Origin: Opitutus sp.
Lineage (GTDB): Bacteria > Verrucomicrobiota > Verrucomicrobiia > Opitutales > Opitutaceae
Reading direction: 5' to 3'
NCBI GenBank assembly: GCA_024998815.1
Contig: JACEUQ010000002.1
Location: 132,501-196,500, forward strand
Length of the DNA: 64,000 bases
Part shown: positions 51,802 through 61,125 of the stretch, piece by piece
Layout: every line of letters starts with the position of its first letter
How positions within the stretch are numbered: position 1 is the stretch's first letter
The notes under the pieces: generated by a model
Told to the model about the DNA's origin: nothing
Database searches by the model: none
The model's input: only the letters and a program-made list of their open reading frames with translations
Made by a program: the position numbers and the translations under genes

Positions 51802-53264
51802 AGAGTGTAGGGGCTTAAATCCGGGGGACACAGTTCGAGTTCCAACGCGGCCACCGCGTCGGCGCGGGTGAGGTGGATCGGCCCGGCTTGCGGCAAGGCC
51901 CGCGCGCGTTGTTCGAGCAAGTTGAGGATGTAATCGCTGGAGTAGGCGCCGAGTTCATGGGCGCTTTCGATCGCCCGGCCGACTGCCTCCGTTCCATACA
52001 GGGCCACCAAACCCACGATAGTCGCCAGGTGGTGTCCCGCGTTGAGCCGGCGCTCCTCCAGCCCCCGTTGGTAGGCGGGTGCCGCCGGGCTCAGTTCCAA
52101 AAACCGTAGCCGCAGGCGCTGCCGCGCTCCCTGCCGTTTGCGCTCTTCGAGTTCGCGCACGTGCTCGGGGTTTTCCACATCGGCGCGGCGGGCAAAACTG
52201 CGGGCGTGCTCGGCCACCAGGGTGCGGTCCGCATAAAACCTCACCTGCGCCCCCTCGATCTGCGCGGTGAGTAGCGCCCCGGCAAACTTCGTGGGCACCG
52301 AGTAGCGGTTCGTTTCGATACTCACCCGGCACCGCCGCGACGCCCGCACGCTTAAGGTGCGCACCGCCGGACTGGCCACCGGGTTAAGCGGCAGGAGCGC
52401 AGCGCGCTCCTCGGGCAGCCGGTCCACCGGCCGGCCCTGGGTTTCAGCGTGAACGCGCACGTTGGCCACCGTTTCCAGCCACAAGCTGGCGGCCGGCCCC
52501 AGCTCGGTAAACCCATTCATCTGCCTCCCGCCAAGGAAGCTTTTTTTCACGTAACCCACCGCGTTTTCCACCATGCCCTTGGACTGCGGATGCCCCGGCC
52601 CGCACGCTTTTATCGTAAACCCGTAGTGCCGGGCAAAGTCCAGGTACTGGGCGTTGTACACCGGGTCGGTCCCGGGCACATGCGAGAGGACGGCCGTCTT
52701 GCAGTTGTCCACCATCACCTCGCGCGGCACCCCGCCGAGTTTTTCAAAGGCGCGCCGGTGACAGCCCAGCCACCACTCCTGGCCCTGCCCGAGGGTAAAT
52801 TCCACATGCAGGAACCGGCTGTACCCCAAAACCATGACGAAAAAACTTAAAGCCCGCCGGGTGCCGTCCACCTCCACCGCGCCAAAACTGCCCCAGTCCA
52901 CCTGCGCGGTCTGGCCGGGGGCAAACTTGAGGGTAAGAAACGCCTCCAGGTTCCTCGGCCGCACCCGCCGCACGTAGTCTTTCAAAATTGAATACCCGCC
53001 CGTGTACCCCCGCTCGCGCACCTTTTGCCAGAGCTGCATGGCGGTGAACGGATGGGCCTCCAGCCACCGCGCGATCGCCGGCTTGTGCACGTCGAGCTTG
53101 CTTGGCCTAGGCACCTGCGCGGCCTGGCTGCGCACGTACTTTTCCTGCGCCTGCCAGCGCCTCACCGTCTGCACGTGCAACTGGAGCGAGCGGGCGATTT
53201 GCGGCGCACTGTGACCGGCCGCCTCCGCCTGTTTTATCCGGCAATACAGTTCGTAATTGATCAC
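51798..53264 (-). CDS. istA: IS21 transposase IstA (copy B)
   Basis: A 488-residue intact IstA with GTG start at 53264. It starts VINYELY (copy A: IDYELY) and ends SPYTL (copy A: SPYTQ). All DDE residues are as in copy A. The frame is open upstream to 53471 only because the element is truncated there; that extension is not native. Confidence 0.93.
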   Translation of the reverse strand: MINYELYCRIKQAEAAGHSAPQIARSLQLHVQTVRRWQAQEKYVRSQAAQVPRPSKLDVHKPAIARWLEAHPFTAMQLWQKVRERGYTGGYSILKDYVRRVRPRNLEAFLTLKFAPGQTAQVDWGSFGAVEVDGTRRALSFFVMVLGYSRFLHVEFTLGQGQEWWLGCHRRAFEKLGGVPREVMVDNCKTAVLSHVPGTDPVYNAQYLDFARHYGFTIKACGPGHPQSKGMVENAVGYVKKSFLGGRQMNGFTELGPAASLWLETVANVRVHAETQGRPVDRLPEERAALLPLNPVASPAVRTLSVRASRRCRVSIETNRYSVPTKFAGALLTAQIEGAQVRFYADRTLVAEHARSFARRADVENPEHVRELEERKRQGARQRLRLRFLELSPAAPAYQRGLEERRLNAGHHLATIVGLVALYGTEAVGRAIESAHELGAYSSDYILNLLEQRARALPQAGPIHLTRADAVAALELELCPPDLSPYTL

Positions 53265-53457
53265 GCCCCCACCTCCCGGCTCGGCGACGGCGTTACCGCC
53301 AGCGTGTGCGATGGCCTGCCCCGGTCCAAGGAAAGCACCTGGTAAAGTGGCGCGGCGTAGGCGATCACCCCGGCCTCGATTAACTGCCGACGCGCCTCGA
53401 CCAGGCCGTCCTCGCTGAGCGTGAGCAGCCGGGCCAGGGTGCGCGTGGCGTAGTAAC
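53261..53457 (-). pseudogene. IS21 accessory protein 2, C-terminal fragment (copy B)
   Basis: About 65 residues, from YYATRTLARLLTLSEDG to the stop, matching copies A, C and D. The N-terminal half was lost at the IS1380 junction. Confidence 0.85.
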
Positions 53458-55198
53458 CCTAAATCCGGCAATAGAAAGTGCGGCCGGCGGGCGTTGCCCG
53501 TCGGATAGATGAGGGTGGAGAGTGCTGCGGCAGGCTGAACGGAAGCGCGATCAGCTTGGGGCGGTGGCCAAAGGCGGTTCAGGGCCGAGTACAGGGAAGT
53601 TTTCCTGTAAAATCCTCGCTACGATTTGCCCCCAGCGCTGGGCGACACTCCATTGCTCCGCATTATGAAGGATACCATGTAACCATCTGGCCAGCTTTGT
53701 GATGAGTTCACTCAGGCGAGGTGCCTCGGCATGGCTCAAGCGCACGTCCAGGCGGCGTTGACCGGAGTGTTCGCTCTGCCGGGTCGCTCCGCAGAGCAGA
53801 CGGGGACGTGTACTCACCGCCTCGTGGTGCTGACCGGGTTGAAGCAGGCGGTGATAGAGCGTCCACCAGTTGTAAACCAGTGCGGCCAAACGCGCGGCGT
53901 GCTGACAGGAGTTTAGCTCCTGGGAGGTAAACCCCGACCAGCTCCACTGGTTCTTGAGCTCGTCGAAGGGGTTTTCCGCGCCCCCACGTTCCCGATACAG
54001 GGTGGCAAGGGTAAGGATCTCGTAGGGCAGGCTCGTAACGAGGATCTGATGTTCGTAGATGATCGGCTCGCAGGCGGCCGCGTCGGGGATGTTCAGCAGC
54101 AAAGCGTGGTCGGCTTGCTCGCGCACGAGGCGGCGGCGGGCCCGGGGGTGGCGTTGGTCGTTGAGGCGACGGCGCAAGACCACCACACGTCGGGCCCGGT
54201 TCCAGCCTTGCAGGCGCAGGCAGCTTTCGCAGCCCTGCCAGCCTTGTCCGGCGTCGGTCCAAGCGGTGGTGGTGGTGCGTTCAAGCGCGGCCACCAGCTC
54301 GCGGGCCTTGGCGGTGCGGCGCAGTTTGAACAAATAGTTGAGTTTACGCGCTTCAGCTTCACTGAGCAGCGCCTCCTGGCCATAGGCGCAGTCACCGCGC
54401 AAAAGATGGGGCCGGCGCTCGGCTGGCAGTCGGTCGATGAGCGCCCACAGCCCCGCAAAACCATGTCCGGCGGCGGATTGATCGCCGGGGTGCACCTCCA
54501 CGTCCAGACACAGGCGCAAGGTGGCGATCCAGTAGGTGTGGTAGGCGTGGCTGGGGCGTCCGGGCTTTTGCGGGTTATAGCCGATGCTGGCACCTTCCTG
54601 ACGTCCATAGATGGGCTTGATGGTGACATCGATGTCGAGGATCCACTGGTTATCCAAAAACCCATGACAGGTTTGGTCGAGGTGACGCCGCAACCAGTCC
54701 TGCCCCTGCTCGGCACCGATGCGAGCCAGCGCCCGGCGCACACAATCCTCGCTGACAATCGACTTAAGTCCGAGCAGGCTCGGGGCAATGTCGTCGCCGC
54801 GCAGGGCCGCGAGGTGCGCGTAGCGATAGTGCCCGGAGAGCATCCCCAAAAGCAGGGTTCCAATCACGTCGCGAGGGCGGTGTGCGCGGTTGCTGCTGTA
54901 ACAAAGCGGCGTGTCCGCAACCAGTGCCTCGAAGCCTCCTGTCGCACACAAGTACTGCGTGAAAAACACCAGTGCCCCCAAGGGGCTCACCGGCAACTCT
55001 GGGGCGAACTGCGCACGAAAACGTCCTCCGGGTGTATCCACAATCAACACCTCGGCGGCATCGCTTGGCGTTGCCTTGTGATCAGGGTTTTCTGACTCAC
55101 CCTCGGGGTGAGCTTTTTCCGGCGGTAAAAACGGCGGCATATGACAGCCAAACAATCACCTGCGTGATTTTTGGCTAGTTTCTATTGCCGGATTTAGG
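53458..55198 (-). mobile_element. IS1380-family element, copy 2 (complete, 1741 bp)
   Basis: Both ends read CCTAAATCCGGCAATAGAAA inward (53458 on and 55198 back), a perfect 20-bp inverted repeat. One transposase gene fills the element. The left side abuts truncated IS21 copy B and the right side abuts MITE sequence (CTCAAGACC). The two flanks do not match each other, so its own target duplication has been lost. Confidence 0.93.
53551..55140 (-). CDS. IS1380 transposase
   Basis: A 529-residue transposase from ATG at 55140 (MPPFLPPEKAHPEG); a TTG at 55155 would add five residues. IS1380 hallmarks are LDIDVTIKPIYGRQEGASIG with YNPQKPGRPSH (first Asp), RGDCAYGQEALL (second Asp) and YRERGGAENPFDELKNQWSW (Glu). 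The frame is intact, so copy 2 may supply transposase to the composite. Confidence 0.93.
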   Translation of the reverse strand: MPPFLPPEKAHPEGESENPDHKATPSDAAEVLIVDTPGGRFRAQFAPELPVSPLGALVFFTQYLCATGGFEALVADTPLCYSSNRAHRPRDVIGTLLLGMLSGHYRYAHLAALRGDDIAPSLLGLKSIVSEDCVRRALARIGAEQGQDWLRRHLDQTCHGFLDNQWILDIDVTIKPIYGRQEGASIGYNPQKPGRPSHAYHTYWIATLRLCLDVEVHPGDQSAAGHGFAGLWALIDRLPAERRPHLLRGDCAYGQEALLSEAEARKLNYLFKLRRTAKARELVAALERTTTTAWTDAGQGWQGCESCLRLQGWNRARRVVVLRRRLNDQRHPRARRRLVREQADHALLLNIPDAAACEPIIYEHQILVTSLPYEILTLATLYRERGGAENPFDELKNQWSWSGFTSQELNSCQHAARLAALVYNWWTLYHRLLQPGQHHEAVSTRPRLLCGATRQSEHSGQRRLDVRLSHAEAPRLSELITKLARWLHGILHNAEQWSVAQRWGQIVARILQENFPVLGPEPPLATAPS

Positions 55199-55496
55199 CT
55201 CAAGACCACATGATTCGCGAACACACTCCTTGTGGCCTTGAGCGTGAGCTCAAGGTCTGGAGCTTGGCCGTTTAACTCGAGCCAAGAACCATACAGGTGC
55301 TGCGCATCATGTATGGCGATCTGAGCTGATACTCCGGAGAGTTTCGCAGACTTCGCAACAGCCACCCTCACGTCAACGAACTCATCGAAACCCATGCCGT
55401 TGCTACCTGCGGTACGATTCTACCTTAGCTGGGGGGGGGGGGCGGATCTCAACTCGTTTTGGGGCCAAACTCCAGGAGCAGGCTAGAAGCCTGCGC

Positions 55497-55628
55497 CTGG
55501 AGTTTGGCCCCTGACTAGTCGAACGCAGATCAGCCGAATCCTTGAGCTCACGCTCAAGGCCACATGATTCGCGAACACACTCCTTGTGGCCTTGAGCGTG
55601 AGCTCAAGGTCTGGAGTTTGGCCGTTTA
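55497..55628. mobile_element. MITE-like element, copy 3 (partial, cut by group II intron)
   Basis: It begins with CTGGAGTTTGGCCCCTGACT, directly after the 21-bp repeat that ends copy 2, and runs in the same orientation as copy 2. It contains the internal CCTTGAGCTCACGCTCAAGG palindrome and stops at GGCCGTTTA, where the intron 3' end lies. The remainder of the unit is not found at the intron 5' side. Confidence 0.75.
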
Positions 55629-55684
55629 GTAGAGTAGAGAGAGCCGCGCGTCGGTAACCCGTCAGCGCGACCCTCCCCCTCGTC

Positions 55685-55717
55685 AAACCGTGCAAGCGGT
55701 TTTCCCGCACACGGCTT
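55685..55717 (-). ncRNA. Group II intron domain V
   Basis: The minus strand folds AAGCCGTGTGCGG / GAAA / CCGCTTGCACGGTTT as a hairpin with a GAAA tetraloop. The catalytic AGC triad is near its 5' base. This is the catalytic core of the intron and lies shortly after the reverse-transcriptase stop. Confidence 0.87.
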
Positions 55718-55755
55718 ACCGAGTCCCCATTCTTTCGGTTTGGTTTCAGCGGAGT

Positions 55756-56797
55756 TCATTGCTTCCAAGCCGCCGTAAGCGGCCAGTGCCATAGTTTGTA
55801 TTGACCATGCAAACGGTCGTCGGTGAAGAACTCGAAGAGTCCGTGGGTGCGGCTATACTTTCGCCACAGCCACCGCCGCAACCGGTTGCGCACAAAAGCC
55901 TGCTGGTTACTAAACACGTGCGTGCTGTTGCCGTAATGAAACGCCGTCGCCCAACCGCGAGTGATTTGGTTGACCTTGCGGACCACCGCCACCGCCGGTT
56001 GGTTGCGCGTTCGCACATCTAGCTCCATCCGCACTTTGTCGCGTAACTTGGCCAGACTTTTCGCACTGGGTTCCACGTGCGGATACCTTCGTTTGCTCTT
56101 CATGCCTTGCCGCCATGCGACGGAAAAACCGAGGAACTCAAAGCCTTCCTTTCGTGTATCCACCAGTCGGGTTTTCTCTTCGTTGAGCTTTAACTTACGT
56201 GCCTCCAGCCACCGTTTCAGTCGCGTTTGCAGCCCCGCCCCTTGACCCGGTTTGCACAGGATCAGGAGGTCGTCGGCGTAACGCACCATCGTCGGCTTTT
56301 GTTCGCACTTCTCATTCACCGCATGATCGAGGTCGTTGAGGTAGAGGTTCGCCAGCAGAGGCGATATAACTCCGCCTTGTGGCGTGCCACACCGGTTCGC
56401 GCTCACCTTGCGGCACCCCGTGTCCCGGTCCTCTTCCACGATGGGTGCGCGCAGCCACGTTTTTATTAAACGCAACACACTCCCATCGCTCACCCGTTTG
56501 GCCACCAATTGCAGGAGTTCGCGGTGCGGGATCATATCGAAGTAGCTCGATAAATCCGCGTCCACCACCTCCACCTTTCCGCTCAGCAGGGCCTCTTTAA
56601 CTTTGTCCATCGCCTGATGGGTCCGGCGTTTCGGCCGGTAGGCGTAGGAGTGGTCATGGAAGTCCGCCTCCCAGATGGGTTGCAACACGATCGCCGCCGC
56701 ACTTTGCACCACACGGTCTTTTACCGTGGGGATGCCCAGCGCACGACGTTTGGTCCTGGCCTGATCCTTCCATATATAGACGCGCAGGACCGGACTG
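55756..56797 (-). pseudogene. Group II intron reverse transcriptase/maturase, C-terminal part
   Basis: About 346 residues continuing the protein begun at 60888. Joined at the duplication, the sequence reads TYRPSPVLRVYIWKDQ. RT motifs are ALGIPTVKDRVVQSA, DADLSSYFDMIPH (first catalytic Asp), GTPQGGVISPLLANLYL, YADDLLILC (YADD) and FEFLGFSV. The maturase domain (KVNQITRGWATAFHYGN) and C-terminal DNA-binding part follow. The frame is open into IS21, but that part is not native. Confidence 0.92.
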
Positions 56798-56989
56798 TGT
56801 GAGCGGCGAGCGGGAAAGCGTCTATTTCTGGCGGTTAGGAATGCACTTCTTCTTCGGTGGATCTTCTTCCCCTTAAAAAGAGTAATACTCTTCTTCCGTG
56901 GGTGGGTTTTCTTCCCTGTCCGGCTGGGGATATGAGGGGTGCGAATGGGTGGAGATTGAACCGGCGGGACGCTTGGCGGATGCACAGCG

Positions 56990-57547
56990 ATGCATCCAAC
57001 CGGTTCACGCAAGTGTTTGCACTGTGTCGATTTCTTTCTGCCCGACGCGCATAACCGCGAGCGTCAGCGCTACTGCGGGAAGCCGGGATGCCGACGGGCG
57101 AGCCGGGCGGCCAGTCAGGCCAAATGGTTGGCGAAGCCGGAGAACCTCGACCACTGGAAAGGCCCAGAAAATGTCCAACGGGTGCAGGAGTGGCGGAAGG
57201 CCAATCCGGGGTACTCAAGGCGGAGGGGGCCGCGACGGCGGGTGGCGTTACAAGACATCCCAACTACGCAATCCGTTGTGCACCAGCCTAAAGCCGAGCC
57301 GGTCGCCGAGGTGGCGTTACCGAATCCCTGCGTGCCGTTACAAGACAGATGGGAGTCGCAAAACCCTGTGCTCGTGGGGCTTATCGCGCAGTTCGCCGGA
57401 GTGACGTTACAAGAGGACCTCGAACCCATGCTGCGACACCTGCAATCCCGGGGGCGGGTGATCCTGGGCATCGACGTCCAGCCGCCCGATTATGCAAAAA
57501 CAACCGATCGATCGCGAACAACTCCGGCGCACGCCGGCCCAGTTTAG
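56990..57547 (+). CDS. IS21 accessory protein 1, putative zinc-finger (copy C)
   Basis: 185 residues, identical to the copy A protein as far as I can compare. Cys pattern CLHCVDF...YCGKPGCRR is intact. Confidence 0.75.
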   Translation: MHPTGSRKCLHCVDFFLPDAHNRERQRYCGKPGCRRASRAASQAKWLAKPENLDHWKGPENVQRVQEWRKANPGYSRRRGPRRRVALQDIPTTQSVVHQPKAEPVAEVALPNPCVPLQDRWESQNPVLVGLIAQFAGVTLQEDLEPMLRHLQSRGRVILGIDVQPPDYAKTTDRSRTTPAHAGPV

Positions 57548-57851
57548 CTGGCTGGACCACCGGCTGGTGCGGGGCAATTACCTGGGGCGGGCCAGTGCCC
57601 CCGCCTGGGGCCTCTATCTGGTCCTGGTCACCGTGGGCGACGCCGACGGGCTGAGTTACTACGCCACGCGCACCCTGGCCCGGCTGCTCACGCTCAGCGA
57701 GGACGGCCTGGTCGAGGCGCGCCGGCAGTTAATCGAGGCCGGGGTGATCGCCTACGCCGCGCCACTTTACCAGGTGCTCTCCTTGGACCGGGGCAGGCCA
57801 ACGCACACGCTGGCGGCAACGCCGCCGCCGAGCCGGGAGGTGGGCGCGTGA
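57492..57851 (+). CDS. IS21 accessory protein 2, winged-helix-like (copy C)
   Basis: 119 residues, identical to the copy A protein by eye. It overlaps accessory gene 1 and istA as in copy A. Confidence 0.72.
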   Translation: MQKQPIDREQLRRTPAQFSWLDHRLVRGNYLGRASAPAWGLYLVLVTVGDADGLSYYATRTLARLLTLSEDGLVEARRQLIEAGVIAYAAPLYQVLSLDRGRPTHTLAATPPPSREVGA

Positions 57852-59314
57852 TCGATTACGAACTGTATTGCCGGATAAAACAGGCGGAGGCGGCCGGTCA
57901 CAGTGCGCCGCAAATCGCCCGCTCGCTCCAGTTGCACGTGCAGACGGTGAGGCGCTGGCAGGCGCAGGAAAAGTACGTGCGCAGCCAGGCCGCGCAGGTG
58001 CCTAGGCCAAGCAAGCTCGACGTGCACAAGCCGGCGATCGCGCGCTGGCTGGAGGCCCATCCGTTCACCGCCATGCAGCTCTGGCAAAAGGTGCGCGAGC
58101 GGGGGTACACGGGCGGGTATTCAATTTTGAAAGACTACGTGCGGCGGGTGCGGCCGAGGAACCTGGAGGCGTTTCTTACCCTCAAGTTTGCCCCCGGCCA
58201 GACCGCGCAGGTGGACTGGGGCAGTTTTGGCGCGGTGGAGGTGGACGGCACCCGGCGGGCTTTAAGTTTTTTCGTCATGGTTTTGGGGTACAGCCGGTTC
58301 CTGCATGTGGAATTTACCCTCGGGCAGGGCCAGGAGTGGTGGCTGGGCTGTCACCGGCGCGCCTTTGAAAAACTCGGCGGGGTGCCGCGCGAGGTGATGG
58401 TGGACAACTGCAAGACGGCCGTCCTCTCGCATGTGCCCGGGACCGACCCGGTGTACAACGCCCAGTACCTGGACTTTGCCCGGCACTACGGGTTTACGAT
58501 AAAAGCGTGCGGGCCGGGGCATCCGCAGTCCAAGGGCATGGTGGAAAACGCGGTGGGTTACGTGAAAAAAAGCTTCCTTGGCGGGCGGCAGATGAACGGG
58601 TTTACCGAGCTGGGGCCGGCCGCCAGCTTGTGGCTGGAAACGGTGGCCAACGTGCGCGTTCACGCTGAAACCCAGGGCCGGCCGGTGGACCGGCTGCCCG
58701 AGGAGCGCGCTGCGCTCCTGCCGCTTAACCCGGTGGCCAGTCCGGCGGTGCGCACCTTAAGCGTGCGGGCGTCGCGGCGGTGCCGGGTGAGTATCGAAAC
58801 GAACCGCTACTCGGTGCCCACGAAGTTTGCCGGGGCGCTACTCACCGCGCAGATCGAGGGGGCGCAGGTGAGGTTTTATGCGGACCGCACCCTGGTGGCC
58901 GAGCATGCCCGCAGTTTTGCCCGCCGCGCCGATGTGGAAAACCCCGAGCATGTGCGCGAACTCGAGGAGCGCAAACGGCAGGGGGCGCGGCAGCGCCTGC
59001 GGCTACGGTTTTTGGAACTGAGCCCGGCGGCACCCGCCTACCAACGGGGGCTGGAGGAGCGCCGGCTCAACGCGGGACACCACCTGGCGACTATCGTGGG
59101 TTTGGTGGCCCTGTATGGAACGGAGGCAGTCGGCCGGGCGATCGAAAGCGCCCATGAACTCGGCGCCTACTCCAGCGATTACATCCTCAACTTGCTCGAA
59201 CAACGCGCGCGGGCCTTGCCGCAAGCCGGGCCGATCCACCTCACCCGCGCCGACGCGTTGGCCGCACTGGAACTCGAACTGCGTCCCCCGGATTTAAGCC
59301 CCTATACCCAATGA
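57848..59314 (+). CDS. istA: IS21 transposase IstA (copy C)
   Basis: 488 residues, IDYELY-type start and SPYTQ end as in copy A. D123, D186 and E233 are present. The GTG start overlaps the upstream stop. Confidence 0.95.
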   Translation: MIDYELYCRIKQAEAAGHSAPQIARSLQLHVQTVRRWQAQEKYVRSQAAQVPRPSKLDVHKPAIARWLEAHPFTAMQLWQKVRERGYTGGYSILKDYVRRVRPRNLEAFLTLKFAPGQTAQVDWGSFGAVEVDGTRRALSFFVMVLGYSRFLHVEFTLGQGQEWWLGCHRRAFEKLGGVPREVMVDNCKTAVLSHVPGTDPVYNAQYLDFARHYGFTIKACGPGHPQSKGMVENAVGYVKKSFLGGRQMNGFTELGPAASLWLETVANVRVHAETQGRPVDRLPEERAALLPLNPVASPAVRTLSVRASRRCRVSIETNRYSVPTKFAGALLTAQIEGAQVRFYADRTLVAEHARSFARRADVENPEHVRELEERKRQGARQRLRLRFLELSPAAPAYQRGLEERRLNAGHHLATIVGLVALYGTEAVGRAIESAHELGAYSSDYILNLLEQRARALPQAGPIHLTRADALAALELELRPPDLSPYTQ

Positions 59315-60078
59315 AAACAGAACCCGAAAAAACCGATTTATTAAAAGATCAACTCAAGTACCTGAAACTCGGTTACCTGCTGCGCCACCACGGCGAACTC
59401 ACGGCCGAGGCGGCCAAGGCGCGCTGTTCGCACGCCGAATTTTTACGCCGACTGGTGCAGGCCGAGACCCAGGACCGCCAGATCCGGGCGCTGGAGCGGC
59501 GCATCCAGGCAGCGCGCTTCCCGGTCAAGAAAACCGTCGACCAGTTCCAGTGGGACTGGCCCAAGGAGTTGAACGAAGCGCAGGTGCGGCACCTCTTCGA
59601 ACTGGGCTTTGTCAAGGAGCGCACCAACGCGGTGTTTTGCGGTGGTGTGGGGCTTGGGAAGACACATCTCGCGAGCGCGTTGGGCTACGCGGCGTGCCAG
59701 GCGGGCTACACGGTGCTGTTTACGACGGCGGTGGACGCGATCAACGCTTTGGTCACCGCCCAGTCCCTGCACCGGTTGCAAGCCGAGTTGAAGCGTTACA
59801 TGACCCCTGCGGTGCTCGTGCTCGATGAGGTCGGCTACCTGCCGCTCGACAAGTCGGGGGCCGACCTGCTCTTCCAGATCGTCAGCCAACGCTACGAACG
59901 CGGCTCGCTGATCGTCACCACCAACAAGGCCTACAAACACTGGGCAGGGATCTTTAACAACGACGCTGGCATCACCGCGGCGATCCTGGACCGCCTACTG
60001 CACCGGGCCCAGACCGTCGTCATCGAGGGCAAATCCTACCGCATGAAAGACCGCCTGGCCGACGAACCTGCAAGCTGA
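59311..60078 (+). CDS. istB: IS21 helper ATPase IstB (copy C)
   Basis: 255 residues, KTDLL-type as in copy A. It carries the synonymous GCTTTG variant at about 59746, shared with copy D but not with A or B. Confidence 0.95.
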   Translation: MKTEPEKTDLLKDQLKYLKLGYLLRHHGELTAEAAKARCSHAEFLRRLVQAETQDRQIRALERRIQAARFPVKKTVDQFQWDWPKELNEAQVRHLFELGFVKERTNAVFCGGVGLGKTHLASALGYAACQAGYTVLFTTAVDAINALVTAQSLHRLQAELKRYMTPAVLVLDEVGYLPLDKSGADLLFQIVSQRYERGSLIVTTNKAYKHWAGIFNNDAGITAAILDRLLHRAQTVVIEGKSYRMKDRLADEPAS

Positions 60079-60187
60079 CCGGGCCTGATGATCGGCCCCT
60101 GGCGGGGCCGGTCATCGGCTTTTACGACAGGTGATTTTGTAACCGCCAGAAATAGACGGTGTTCGCGCCGCCGCTCACACCGGACTG

Positions 60188-60888
60188 GGTCGGTAGGTTT
60201 TCGTTCGCATTTCCTCCGCCAGCGCAAGCAGCCATGCCGCCCGATAGGCTTCGTTCTTTGCGAGCGTTTCCACCTCGAACCCGTCCACTCCCGGCACGCC
60301 GTCATTGGCGATCACCTGATCGAGCGCATCCGACAGAATGTCCTGCCGATACAGCTCTCCATACAAACTATAGAACCGCCAATGCGGCTCCGCTTTTGCT
60401 TTCCGATATAGCACACGTTGCAGCTTCCGAACCTTCGGTGACGTTTTTATCCAGAGTTCATCACCCCAGCCATCGTCGGGTCCTTTGCCGCTCTGTGATG
60501 CGTGGGAACAAGTGCCCTCCCTTCGCTCCCCGGCGGTTTTAATGTCCGCTAGATCATCACTACTATGGAGGTCTCCGACTCCTGCCACGGCCCGTCCGGC
60601 CTTACGAGGTTTTGCCGCGCTTGTGCCGGTGGTTGAGGCATCGCAAGACGCCCCACCGCCGCAGGTCTCACCACTTAACCTAACGACCTTTCCCACCCCG
60701 CCGCCCCCGCTGACTCCGCCGACGTGTTGATCGGAAATCAACGATTTAGGTCCTACGTCTTTGCGAGACTGCCTTTTCCGATCCTTGCAGGCTTCACCGT
60801 TCAGGTAGCGGCTGGACTCGTCGGTTGTTTCGGTAACGGAGCTCATTGGATGGGGTTCACCTTCGTTGCGGCTGACTGGTTCGGGCAC
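60188..60888 (-). pseudogene. Group II intron reverse transcriptase, N-terminal part
   Basis: About 233 residues. MPEPVSRNEGEPHP starts at 60888; the in-frame MSSVTETTDESS 14 codons on may be the true start. A Gly/Ser-rich and basic stretch is followed by the RT-0/1 region: LWIKTSPKVRKLQRVLYRKA, WRFYSLYGELYRQDIL, then GVPGVDGFEVE. It ends at the IS21 duplication (TYRPSPV then stop). The joined protein would be about 580 residues. Confidence 0.88.
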
Positions 60889-61011
60889 ACGGTCGTGCTT
60901 TCCGGCGAGGCCTCGCGGCCTGCATCCGTGACCGGGCCCTTCGACCGCGAATCGTTAAATTCGGCCGAACAGACTTTCACTGTTATGGTTGTTAGTTTCA
61001 TGGTCGCACAC
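60889..61011 (-). ncRNA. Group II intron 5' region (start of domain I)
   Basis: Starts GTGTGCGACCATGAAACTAA on the minus strand, a typical group II 5' end. It is short because the reverse-transcriptase frame starts early or overlaps the structured part, which is common in compact bacterial introns. I did not resolve the full domain I fold. Confidence 0.6.
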
Positions 61012-61125
61012 CCAAATACCGAAGTGTGAGCGGCGGCGCGAACACCGTCTATTTCTGGCGGTTACAAAATCACCTGTCGTAAAAGCCGATGACCGGCCCC
61101 GCCAGGGGCCGATCATCAGGCCCGG

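Larger units (their letters stand above)
50933..53457 (-). mobile_element. IS21-family element, copy B (5' end missing)
   Basis: The right end TGTGAGCGGCG starts at 50933. The copy runs through istB, istA and about 200 bp of accessory gene 2. It stops abruptly at 53457, where IS1380 copy 2 begins (CCTAAATCC). Accessory gene 1 and the left end are absent. It therefore cannot move alone. Confidence 0.92.
50235..55475. mobile_element. MITE-like element, copy 2, interrupted by IS1380/IS21/IS1380
   Basis: MITE sequence occupies 50235-50295 and 55199-55475, in inverse orientation to copy 1. Ends are CTGGAGTTTGGCCCC and GGGGCCAAACTCCAG. The insert 50296-55198 is flanked by CTCAA on both sides. The 21-bp direct repeat GAGCAGGCTAGAAGCCTGCG (plus C) bounds the whole at 50214-50234 and 55476-55496. 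A run of G at about 55429-55441 is expanded relative to copy 1. Confidence 0.8.
56798..60179 (+). mobile_element. IS21-family element, copy C (complete, 3382 bp)
   Basis: Same ends and length as copy A. The 8-bp target duplication CCGGACTG lies at 56790-56797 and 60180-60187. It is inserted antisense to the intron reverse transcriptase. The nucleotide sequence is nearly identical to copy A; one visible change is GCTTTG for GCCCTG in istB. Confidence 0.95.
55629..61011 (-). mobile_element. Group II intron, interrupted by IS21 copy C
   Basis: On the minus strand the intron begins GTGTGCGACC (61011 back) and ends CTACTCTAC (55629), fitting the GUGYG...AY rule. Domain V is at 55685-55717, and a GC-rich stem with a terminal AC forms domain VI. 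Without IS21 and one 8-bp duplication it is about 2.0 kb and encodes one reverse transcriptase. The 5' exon visible is only CTTCGGTATTTGGG before another IS21. Confidence 0.88.

Noticed and set aside
53265-53471. 557-residue version of IstA copy B
   Set aside because: The extension exists only because the element is truncated by IS1380; other copies start at the GTG.
56798-57012. Extension of the reverse-transcriptase frame into the IS21 left end
   Set aside because: Chance read-through; the native N-terminus is at 60188-60888.
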